A stretch of DNA of 64,000 bases from Aquabacterium sp. OR-4 (GTDB taxonomy: Bacteria > Pseudomonadota > Gammaproteobacteria > Burkholderiales > Burkholderiaceae_C): contig NZ_JAOCQD020000004.1 of the NCBI RefSeq assembly GCF_025290835.2, forward strand, positions 310,001 to 374,000, given 5' to 3'. Of this stretch, positions 1 to 12,000 are shown one piece after another. The notes beneath the pieces were generated by a model. The model was not told the DNA's origin and made no database searches. It was given only the letters and a program-made list of their open reading frames with translations. A program made the position numbers and the translations under genes. The stretch's first letter is position 1. The number at the start of each line of letters is the position of its first letter.

Positions 1-3000
1 AGCTGGCGCGCACCGGCCGTGGCCGTGGTGCGCAGCGCGCCCGTGGTATCGACAAACAGGCCGGTGCTGCGCGGCAGGCCGGTGCCGCGCAGATCGGCCA
101 GGCTCAGCACCGCCGGGCGCAGGCCGGCAAAGGCGTCGTCGCTGACCACCCACTCACCGGCCAGGTTGCGGTGCTTGTACAGCGGCGTGCCGGCGCGGTA
201 GCCCTTGTGCGTGTCGAGAAAGCTCTGGTAGGCCACCGCCGTGCCGGCATCGCCCACGCGGAACACCTCGCCGGTGATGCGCTCGGTGTTCAGCTCGAGC
301 TGGCCCACACTGTTGACGCGCAGGTACAGCGGCACGGCCTGCGGGTGGTTGAAATCGACCACCACGGTGTAGTTGAGGCCGATGGCCGTGCTGCTGATCA
401 CGTTGCCGGGGTAGCGGTAGTAGCCCCACAGCTGCACGCCGCTGAGCTGCACGCCGGTGGCGGCCAGCGGCTGGGCCACGGCGCGGTTGCCGTTGCCGTC
501 GATGTAGAGCGCCTGGGTCTGGCCGGCCACCGGTGCCAGCGCGGCCACCTGGGTGAGCAGCGCGCCTTCGGCCCAGTTGCTGAGCTCGCCGCTGCTGTTG
601 CGGTACAGCGGCATCGGCAGGGCCTGGCCCTGCACCACGGCCACCGCCTGCTGGCCGGTGTCGCGGGTGGTGAAGCGGCCCTGGCTGTCCAGGAACAGCG
701 GCGTGCCGCCGGCCTGGTCGATCACATACAGCGGCTTGCCGGTGTTGCTGGTGACGCGCTGGCCCAGCGCGTCTTCGTACAGCGCGCGGCCGGCGGCGTC
801 GGTCATGGCGCGGCCGCGCAGCTGGAAGCCGGTTTCCTGGTAGCCGGTGGCCGGCTCGCCGCGGCGCTGGATCACGTCTTCGGCGGGCAGGCCGCTGACC
901 GGATCGAGCGCCACGCTGTAGACATCGAGGTAGCGGTTGACGCGGGCGCTGTCGCCGATCTGCTCGCGCAGCGCGGCGGCAATGCTCTGCAGCGTGTCGC
1001 TGGCCGTGGCGGTGCGGCTGTAGACCGCGCCGTTGAAGGCGATGCGCCACACCGCGCCGGCCTGCACCGTGCCGCTGAGCTGGAACTGGCGGAAATCCAT
1101 CATCGGATCGCCGCTGACCGTGGCCGCGCTGTCGTAGCCGCGCAGCACCGAGGCAGTGAAGGCCCGGCCGTCGCGCCGCGTGATGCTGATGCGCCCGCCG
1201 CTGGCCGCGCTGACGGCGTACACCGTGGCATCGGCACGCGCGGCCAGCTGCGCGGCCACGCTGTCGAGCGTGTCGGCCTGGCCGGCGCTGTAGCCGATGT
1301 CCTGGCCATCGAGCAGCAGCGCCCAGCGCTCGCCCTGCGCCGTGCCGCCCAGCGTGACCAGGGCCTGCTGCCAGTACACCTCGACCGGCGTGGCCAGCGC
1401 CAGGATGTTGGCGCTGGTGCTGACCTGGGCCACCGGCCCCAGCACCGTGACGAAGGCCGTGCGGCTGGCCGACAGGATGGGCGCGTTGCTCTGCGGCGCC
1501 GGGCTGGCCTGGGTGCCGCCGTTGCTGTGGATCACCACGCTGGGCGCGGCGGCGATGAGGGGGTCGTGGAAGGCCGCGTTGTAGGTGATGGCCTGCGACT
1601 GCTCGAACAGCTCGTCGTTGCCCAGCACCGTGAGCTGGCTGGCGATCAGCGCCGCCGCGCCCTGCTCGGCGTGGACGGTGACGGTGTCGGAGCCCGCGCC
1701 GCCCATCAGCGTGGTCAGGCCGGGCAGCGCGCTGATCGTGACCCGGTCGTCACCCGCGCCCAGCGACACCCGCGTGCTCACAGCCTTGCCGGCGACCGGG
1801 CCGGCGCTGAGCGTGAGCTGGTCGTTGCCGGCACCCAGCAGCAGGTCGAAGGCCTCGATGTTCTGGAACAGCACGCCGTCGTAGGCCGTGCCATTGACCG
1901 TGCCGCGGCCCAGGCCCAGGCCGGTGAGGTTGAGGTAGGTGGTGACGGCCACGCTGCCCGACGCATCGGTCTTGCTCTCGTCCACGGTGCGCAGCGCGCC
2001 GATCAGGTCGGCACCGGCGCCCTGGTCGTGCACCACCACGCGGTCGAGGTTGGCCTGGGTGTCTTCGCCGCCGTCGATGATCAGGCGGCCGCGCACGCCC
2101 TTCAGGTCGTTCACCGCCGGCAGCTTGAGCGCGAAGGCGGCCGGGTCCACCGTGACCTTGGGCGGGGTCACCAGGCGCGGCTCGGGCCAGACCTCGGTGC
2201 CCACCTCGATGGACATCGTGGGCATGTCGAAGGAGTAGCCCACCCACGGGTCCCAGCGCCACCAGTGGCCCCAGCCGAAGTGCCAGCGCGTGCTGGCGGT
2301 GGCGTAGTTCAGGATGCCGGCCAGGCCGCTGCCGTAGTTGGCGTCGCTGTACTTGATGTCGACATAGCGGTAGGTCTGCTTGAGCGCGCGGAACCAGCTG
2401 TTGACCTCCAGCGTGACCAGGGCGCGCACATAGCTGTCGACCACGCCGCGGTTGCCCAACAGCTGCACGAAGTTCCACAGCGTGCGGTCGCCCCACCAGC
2501 CGATGTTGAAGTACTGGCGCCAGGGGTCGAAGCTGACGCTGCTGTAGACGATGGACGGCGCGTCCTGCACGCGGATGGCCGGCGGCTGGTAGCTGAAGGC
2601 CGGCGGGTCGTTGAACAGCACCGGGTGGTCGCCGGCCAGGTGCAGGGTGTCGTTGCCGGTGCCGCCGCGGATGGTGACCGTGAGCGACGCGGGTGAGGAC
2701 AGCACGTAGATGCTGTCCTCGCCCGCGGCGCCGTTGACCTCGAGCTTCTCGATGCCGGTGAAGGCCACGATGCGGCCGGCGCCGGCCACGAAGCGGTCGG
2801 TGACGATGAAGCTGTCGCCCACCGCGGTGCCGTTGACCACCAGGGTGTCGATGCCGGTGCCGCCATGGATCTGCACCGGCGCGTTCTGCAGGTACTGGTA
2901 GCGGTTGCTGCCGCCGCCGCCGAACAGGCGCGCCAGGTTGGTGATCGAGCCGGGGTCGTCGGGGTTCTGGTTCAGCACCAGGAAGGTGTTGACGACGAAG

Positions 3001-6000
3001 GTGTCGTCATCGGCCTCGCCAAACAGCGACAGCGCGGCGGCGTTGTGGTCGACCTGGAAGTAGTCGTCGCCGGCACCGCCGTAGAACCAGGCCGCGGCCG
3101 AGACGCCGTTGCTGAGGTGGTTGAGGTCGACCACCGGCACGCCGGCCGGGTTGTCGATGGTGCCGTTGCCGCGGTCGGGCACCTGCTCGACCATGCCGAT
3201 GGTGATGTTGTCGTTGCCCGCGCCGGTCTCGACGATGGTCTGCACCGCGGTGTCGCGCGAGGTCACGGTGTCGTCGCCGGCGCCGGTGCGCACGGTCAGG
3301 CGCTCGGCGTTCTGGAAGCTCAGCGCCTCGCCGGCGCTGCCGGGGCCGCGCACCAGGGCCACCAGCTGCGCGGCCACCACCGCATCGGTGTCGCCGGCCA
3401 CGGCGGTGTAGGCATAGGTGATGCCGCCCAGCACCACGGCGTAGCTGCGGCCGGCGGTGACGCGGCCGGTGGCGGCATCGTCGGCCGTGATGCGGAAGCT
3501 GGCGCTGCTGCCGGCCAGGCTCAGGCGGCTGCCGGTCACGTCGACCCGGTCGATCACCAGGCGCGCATCGCCGGCCAGCGCGCCGGGGCCGGTGATGGTG
3601 ACCGTGGTGTAGATCTCGGCCGCCTGGCTGGGCCGCGGCAGGATGGCCGAGGCGCTGGCGGCAAGCCGGTACGGGAACGCGGGATCGAGCAGGCTGCCCG
3701 AGAACACCTGGCCCACGCTGGCGTTGGCATCCAGCGTGAACAGGTCGCGCCCGGCCGTGCCCAGCACCACCACATCGTCCCAGCCGGCGGTGCCGCCGCT
3801 GTCGGCCAGGGTGTAGCGCGCCTGCGTGCCCTTCAGCGCCACCAGGTACAGCTCGGTGCCGGTGCCGCTGCCGTTGTCCAGCGTGACGGCGCCCTGCCAG
3901 TCGCTCACCGCGCGCTGGCCGCCGGCCACGGTGATCAGGCCGTCGGTGTCGTTGACGGCCAGGATGTTGTCGCTGTCGCCACCCAGCAGCACGGCCAGCT
4001 CGAAGATCTCCTGCACGGTGCGCGCATCGACCAGGCTCTCGACCTCGGCACCGGCGGCATAGCGGTCGCCCTGGTCGATGATGCCGTGCACGATGGGCTC
4101 GGGGCCGGCGTCCTCGGCGGTGAGCTCGCTGCGGCTGTCGGCATTGGCCAGCTCGGCCAGGGCCAGCAGCACCTGGGCCATGCTCAGCACATCGCCGTTG
4201 CTGCCGGCGGTGTAGCTGTAGGTGGCGGCAAAGCGCTGGCCCGCGCCATCCAGGCTGGAGACGGTGACCGCCCACACCTGGCCGGCCACCACGCTGGCGC
4301 CGCTGAAGGCCAGCCCCAGCTGCTGGAACTGGCCGTCGCTGCCGTAGACCGGCTGCTGCACCACCACCACGCCGGCACCGGCCGGCGCCGCCACGCTGAC
4401 CACCGGCGCCAGCGCGTTCAAGCGGCCGTCGCGCAGGGTCAGCGAGCCGTCCCGGGCCTGGGCCAGCGCGTTGGCGGCCTGCTCGGCGACATGGTCAGGC
4501 CGGTAGAAGCTGCCGCCGCTGTTGCCGGTGATGGTGCCGTTGACGTACAGGTTGCCGAACAGCGACTGGTCGCGGTCGAAGCTCTCGCGCAGCGTGTCGG
4601 TGCCGCCAGCGTCGAAGAACAGGTCAACGCCCGCGCCACCGGTGAGCGTGTCGTTGCCCTGGCCGCCGTCGATCACGTCGGCGTAGTCCGAGCCGGTGAT
4701 CGTGTCGGCGCCGGCCTCGCCCAGCAGCTGCACGGCCAGCAGGTCTTCGCGCAGGCCGCTGGCATTGAGCGTGTCGTCGCCGGCGCCGGCCTGGATGACC
4801 AGCCGGTCGGCGCTGCCGAACTCGGGCTCGCTGCCCTGCAGCGCCAGGCCGCGGCTGCTGCGCGTGGTGTTGAGCAGCGTGAACTGCGGGCCGCCGGCCT
4901 GCTGCACCGTGACATCGCCGTTGCTGCTGGCCAGCGTGAAGGCGTCGCCATCGGCCGCGTGGTTGGCCACCGCGGTGGCCTGGCCGCCGTGCAGGGTGAT
5001 GCGGTCGTCGGCGCCGTCGCTGCCCACGTTGGGCACCTCCACCGTGGTGGTGGACGGCACCTCGTAGCTCTTGTTCAGCTCCAGCGCAAAGGGGCCGGCG
5101 GCCGCATCCAGCACCTGCACCGCGACGTCCGCGCCGCTGCCGCCGGCCTGGTAGCGGGCATCGGCATTGATGCGCTGGCGCAGCGCGCTGGCGATGCTGT
5201 CGAGGCTGGCGCCGGCCACGGCCTGCACCTCGAAATCGGTGTCGCCGATGCTGATGCGCCAGGTGGAGGGCACCTCGGCCGGCGCCGCGCCGGTGAGCGT
5301 GGCGGTGGCCGTGCCCTGCCAGAACTGCTGGAACACCTCGAGCGGGCTGCGCTGGATGGCCGACTTGCCCGATTCGTCGCTGTCGGCGGCGGCGCTGGCG
5401 TAGACCGTGGTGTCGGTGACGAAGAAGCTGCGGCCGCCGCCCGCGGCGGACACGGTGAGGCTGGCGCCATCGGCCTCGGCATGGAAGCGTGCATCCAGGT
5501 TGATGCGCGCGGCCAGCGCCGCGGCCAGGGCCTCGAGCGTGTCGTTGCTGCGCGTGCCGGCATCCACCGCGAACACCGTGCCGTCCAGCGCCACCTGCCA
5601 GCGGTTGCCGGCCACCACCTCGCCGCCCAGCGTGAGCTGGGTGGCCTGCTCGGTGCGGGCACTGCGATCCTCGTTGCCGGCGATGCGGCCGGCGGCGATG
5701 CGCACATTGCCATTGGCATCGGTGGCGGCCTGCATCACCGGCACCTGGCTCACCACGCCGGCGGCGTCGGTGACGTCCTGCATCACCACCTGCTCGACGA
5801 AGCTGCTGCCGCTGGCCACGCCGGCATCGATGGCCACGCTGGCCACCAGCGTGCCCTTGAGGTCGTTGATGGTCACCACATCGGCACCGGCGCCGGCATT
5901 GAGCTCGAGGCGCTCGATGCCGGTGGCCAGCAGCGACAGGCCGTTGATCAGCACCTGCACGCCCAGGTCGGCGCGGCTCAGGCGCTCGCCGCTGGCCGCA

Positions 6001-9000
6001 TCGGTGACGCTGGTGCCGGCTGCCGCGGCCGACACGGTGAAGGCATCGGCGCTGCCGCCGGCGGTGACGGCCAGCGTGTCGACACCGCCGCTGCCATCGG
6101 CATCGCCCTCGATGAAGCCGTCGGCGCCCTCGCCCAGCGCCCAGACGATGCGGTCGGAGCCGCTGCCGCCGCCCACCAGGTCGAGCCCGGCGCCACCGGT
6201 GAGCACGTCGTCGCCGGCGCCGCCGATCAGGCGGTCGTCGCCGGCCTCGCCGTACAGGCGGTCAAGGCCGTCGCCGCCATCGAGCCGGTCGGCACCGATG
6301 CCGCCATAGGCCAGGTCGTCGCCGGCCTCGCCGGCCACGTCGTCGTTGCCGTCGCTGCCGTACAGGCGGTCGTCACCGGCGCTGCCGCGCAGCGTGTCGT
6401 TGCCCAGGCCGCCGTCCAGCGTGTCGTTGCCGGTGCCGCCCACCAGGCGGTCGTCGCCCTTCAGGCCCATCAGCGTGTCATTGCCCTCGCCGCCGTCGAG
6501 CAGGTCGGCCAGGTCGCTGCCCACCAGGCTGTCGTTGCCGGCGTCGCCATACAGCTCGCGCACGCGGCCACCGGCGTCGGCGCTGACCAGCAGGCGGTCG
6601 TTGCCGGCGCCGCCATGCAGCACCACGTCCACCGCCGAGCCGATGCTGCCGTCGACGATGATCTCGTCGTCGTAGGCCGTGCCGTCAGAGACCACGCGGC
6701 CCACATCCGACAGGCGGAAGTAGTTTTTCGCGCCGCGCGCACCCACCTGGATGTAGCGCTCGTTGGCGCCGCCGGCGCCGGTGGGCAGCAGCACCTCGGT
6801 GATCAGGAAGCGCTCACCGACGATCTGGTCGCCCTTGGTCTGCGCCGCCATGTCGAGGTGCAGCACGCCGTTGTTGAGCGTGGCCAGCACCGGCACATCG
6901 TCGGGGCAGCTGAAGCTGAAGTCGTACAGCACCGCGGTGAAGAAGGTCTTGCGCGCGCTGAAGATCGTGATCTTGCCGAAGAATCCCAGATCGACGCCGA
7001 CCCAGAAATACGCATCCAGGCCCACCGAGATGTCGCCGTAGATGTTGAACAGGCACTCGGGGTCGTCGAGCAGCTCGTCGAGGTAGATCTTGCCGTCGTA
7101 CACCGGCGCGATCGCGTAGCCCTTCTTGGGGTCGTTGTTGATGTAGATGCCGGTGCCGTCGTTCGGGTCGTCGGCGAGGTCGAAGTTGACCTGGGCCTTG
7201 ATGTAGCCCTCCACGCCCACCTCGATCAGGCCGCCGATGCCCACGCTGGCGCCGGCGGTGATCTTGGCCACCAGCGTGGCCTCGGGCGCGTCGCGGCCCG
7301 AGCCCTCGATGCCATGGTCGTCCAGGAAGAAGCCGTGCGTGAAGATCAGCGGGATGTCGGCCGGCTTGTAGCCGCTGGCCTGGAACTCGATGAAGCCGCG
7401 CGTGCTCAGCCCCAGCGTGATGTGCGTGGTGGCGCGGATCTCGCCGCCCAGCTTGGCGTTGAGGCCCGGGAAGATCGGGAACACCTGCTGGTAGATGAAC
7501 TGCAGGTCGAGCGAGGGCAGGTCGTACTTGAAGAGCGTGACCTCCTTGCCCATCAGCAGGCCGAACAGCTCCTTGGGACTGGTGAGCAGCGGAAACTGCC
7601 ACGAGCCCGGCGTGGTGCCGATCTTGCCCACCACGTTGCGCGCCGCGCCCTGGTTGACCTGGCCGCTCACGTTCAGCGTATCGGGCGTGCTGCTGGGCAC
7701 GGCCTCGGGGTTGTTCTTGTTGCGCGCGTCGCCGCCCACCACGAAGCTGCCAAATCGGATCAGCAGCGGCTCGCCGGGGTTCTCGGAGATGAAGGCATCC
7801 ACCGCCTTCACCATGTTGATCACCTCGACGATGGCCCGCACCGCCTTCACCGCCGAGGCGTACTTGGTCTGGCCCAGGATGGTGCCGCCGATGTCGAGCA
7901 GGGTGGTCTGCTTGGCGCCCATCTGCTTGAGCAGCGGGATCTCGGCGGTGAGGATGGCGGCCAGCGGCTCGAGCGGGCCGGTGATGTTGTGCACCTGCTC
8001 GATGATCGGCGCCATGAAGCCGGTGATGAACTCGCCCAGGTTGAGCGTGACATCCTCGAACACGATCTGCGGCGTGCCGCCAAACGCGAACGAGCTGCCG
8101 CTGGTGCCCAGCGTGGCGCGCACGAAGCTCTGGTCGTAGCGCAGCGTGGTGGTGATGCTGGGAAAGTCGAAGGTGTGGCCGCCGCCCACGTCGATCGACT
8201 GCACGCTCAGCTTGGCGGCCAGGTCGACATCGGCCACCGCGGTGAGCTCGGCCGTGATGCCCAGCGTCTCGCTCACCGGGTTGCCCAGGAAGGCCGGCTT
8301 GAACACCGTGTAGCGGCCGTTGCCGCCGCTGTCGGTCAGGTCGACCGTGAACTGGCCGTACAGGCCGCTGGGCCGACCGTCGTCCACGTCCTCCAGCCGG
8401 CCATCGAGGAAGATCACATGCGCGTTCAGCGAGGCGCCGGCCGACACGGTGGCCGACAGGTCGAGCTGCAGCTCCTGCCCGCCGGCGGTGACGCCGGCGG
8501 TGTCGAGGAAGAAGCCATCGGCCTTGGAGACACCGAAGCCCAGGCCCATCACATAGTTGAAGCGCAGGTCGATGGTGTCGTTGGGCCCGGTGCTCAGCGC
8601 AAAGCCCGGTATGGCGGCGGCAAAGTCGATCGGGATCGACACCGCGTCCTTCAGCGGGTTGTATTCCAGCGTCTCGACCGTGCCGTCCTGGTCGTCGGGG
8701 AAGATGTACTTCAGCAGGCTGTCGCCGAGGGTGACGTTGAAGCGCAGGCCGTCGCCGTCGAGCACCAGCTGCACATCGTCGGCCGAGCTCACCGAGCGCA
8801 GCCTGGGCGCCCCGGTGGCGCTGTCGTAGACCGGCTCGCCCTCGGCGTCGAGCAGGGGCACGCGCAGCACGTCCAGGCCCGCGGCGCCGAGGGTCTGGTA
8901 CAGCTCGTCGCGGATCTGGTCGAGCACCAGCTCGGCCACGGTGATGTCGTTGTCGGGGTCGGCATCGGCGTTCAGCGCCGCGGCGTCGGCCAAAAACGCG

Positions 9001-12000
9001 CCCAGGCTGCCGCTGCTGTAGCGCGCGCTCGACAGCACATCGGTGCCGCCCTGGCCGCTGGCCACGCCCAGCAGGCTGTTGCGCAGGCTGTCGACGAAGT
9101 TGGCGCTGTCCTTCAGCTTGTCGCCGATCAGCGGCAGGGCCAGCGCGGCAAAGCGGCTTTGCAGGCCGGCCTTGACGCCGCTGAACATGCCGTCCAGGCC
9201 CTGCAGCAGCGTGGCCGGGTCGTTGAGCAGCGCGAACACGTCGATGGCCGGCAGCAGCGAAGGCACCACATGGCTCAGCCGGGTGCTGATGCCGCTGCCC
9301 AGCGTGGCATCGATCTGGCCGGCCAGGTGCAGCACGTTGTCGGCCAGGCCATCGTGGTTGAGGTCGCGCGTGCTGCCACCCACCGGCAGCGCGCTGGACG
9401 GGAAGTACAGCGGCAAGTCGGCCTGCGCCTCGCCGCGGAAATACACATCCACCGCGCTGGCGCCCAGATCGGTGATCGCGTAGCGGCCATCGCCACCGGC
9501 GGCCTTGAGCGTGGCGCCGGCGGCCAGCGTGAGGCTGGCGCTGCCGTCGCGCACGAACAGGCCCACCTCGCCGATCACCGGCACGTCGATCGCGGCCTTG
9601 AAGTCCAGCGGCGTGGTGTTGCGCAGGTCGAGGTTCAGGCGCAGGCCCGAATCGTCGGTGACGAAGGCCAGCGGCTGGGTCACGTCGCGCAGGTCGAAGC
9701 CGGCGCCAAAGACCAGCGAGGCGCTGGCGTCCAGCGTCAGCGTGCCGCCGCTCTGCACGCGCAGGCCCAGCGTGTCGGACACCGCGGCCAGCGTCGGGTC
9801 GAGTTCGGCCAGGTTCAGGTCGATGGGCAGCTGGGCGCTGTAGTCGAGGCCCAGGTTCAGGCCCAGCGAGAAGGTCGAGTCGGCATAGCGCAGCGTGAAG
9901 GGCTGGCTGCCGGCCAGGCCCAGCGGCGCAAACAGCGCCACCAGCTCGGCATTGACCCGGGCTTCCAGCTCGGTGAGGTCGCGCGCGGCGGCCGCGGCCT
10001 GGCGGAACACCTGGTGCAGCTGGGTGACGAAGTCGACCCCGCCCTGGCCGAACAACTCGGCCGCGCTCTTGCCGATGAAGGGCAGCTTGGCATAAAGCTG
10101 GCCATCGGCGTCCTGGCCGGCGCGCTGCAGCTGGAAGGCGACGCCGGCCGTGGTGCTGGCCAGCATCCTGGCGTCGTGGCTGTTGCCGGCCAGCTGCAGG
10201 AACTGGATGTCCCAGCCGCTGCTGTCGCCGCTGAGGGCCGGATCGGCCTCGTGCCAGGCCACCGCCACCGTGCGCAGCGGGGCCAGCGCCATCAGCGCCT
10301 GGGCAATGCGCGCGGCGGTGGCGGCGGTGTCGGCGCCCTGCTCGATGGTGGCGGTTTCCAGACCGTCGTACAGCAGTGTGAAGCTGCCCTGGCCCTGGAA
10401 CACCAGGCGTTGCACCTCGGTCTGCGGCGCGTGGCCCACCAGGCTGTCCAGGCCCTGCTCGATGGCCTGCAGGATGGCGTCCAGCGACAGGCCCTTGAAC
10501 GTGAACATCTCGCCCAGGTCGCCGCTGATCTTCAGGCCGCTGCCGATGCGCGCGAAGAACTGCGCAATGCTGGTGGGCGCCGGCTGGTTGGCGCTGATGG
10601 CCGACAGCACCACCGGCTGCGCGTCGGCACCCAGCAGCGCGCCGGTGGGCTGCAGCGGCAGGATCACGTCGAAGCTGCTGCTGGCCAGCAGCTGCGGCAG
10701 GCCGGGCGCCAGGTCGGCCACGGTCTTGTCGCGGGCCTCGGCGTCGAGCAGGTCGGCCGTGCCCAGACGGCCGCCGGCCACCAGCTGGATGCCCAGGTTG
10801 GCGCCCAGCACCGCATCGTTGACGCCCAGGCCCACCGGGCCCAGCGCCACGCCCAGGTCGAAGGTGGGGCGCAGGCGGCCGCCGGCCAGGCTGCTGGCAA
10901 TGTCTTCGGCCACGGTCAGCGTGGTCAGGCCGGTCAGCGCGTCGTAGCGGGCCGACTGCACGGTGTAGTACGCGTCGTTGCCGTTCGAGCCCGAGACATA
11001 CACCTTCTGCCCCGCCGCCAGCGCCACCGACCACTTGGCGGGGTCGGCCGCGTTCACCGTGGTCAGGTCGCCCTGCACCGTGAACTGGTCGCCGCGCGCC
11101 TGCAGGCCGCCGATGGCATAGGCGCTGTCGGCCGCGCCGCCGCTGCCGCGCAGCAGCACCTGGCCGGCGGCCGCCGGCGTGGTGCTGGCCAGCGCCTCGG
11201 CCAGCACCAGGCGCGTCTGCCCGTCGGCGAAGGACGCGCTGATGACGGTATAGGTGGCGTCGTTGACCGCGCCGGTGGAGCCGCTGATGTCCAGCGTCTG
11301 GCCGGCGGTGAAATCGGCGCTGCGGTCACCCAGCGCCGCGGCCAGCAGCACGCTGTGGCCGCCCTGGCTGACGGCCACCACCGTGGCCGGCTTGTCGCCC
11401 ACGTCGACACTGGCCGACAGCGTGGGGTCGGTGACATAGAAGGCGCCGGTGGCCGCGTCGAGCCCGAACGTGAACAGCAGCTCGATGTTGCCCGCCACCT
11501 TGAGCTGCGAGGCGTCGCCGGTGAGCCGCAGGCCCAGCGTGCTGGCCACCGACGAGGCGATGTCGCCCAGCGTGCCGCCGGGGATCTCGAGCGTGGACAG
11601 GTCCAGCGCATTGAGCGAGAAGCCGGGAATCTGGATGCGGCCGACAAACTCGCGCGGGTTGCTCGACGGCGACGCGAACACATGCACGCCGTCCACCAGA
11701 TCGGCGGTGCTGACCTGGGCGCGGTTGGCGAACACGCGGCCGATCTGGGCCTCGATCTGCGTGGCCACCTGCTGCGCGATGTCCTGCCCGATGCTGGGGG
11801 TGTAGCCCAGCAGCTCGCCCACGGTCTTGCCGATGAAGGGCACCTCGGGGCTCAGCAGGCTGTCGATCTTGTCGCCGAAGCCGCTCACCCAGCCGGCCAG
11901 GGCGGTGAGGCCCTCGCTCAGCGCGGTCTGGTCGGAACTGGCGCCGGCCAGCAACGCGCCCTCGCTGTCGCCGCTGAGCGCCACCGCCTCGCGCAGCAGC

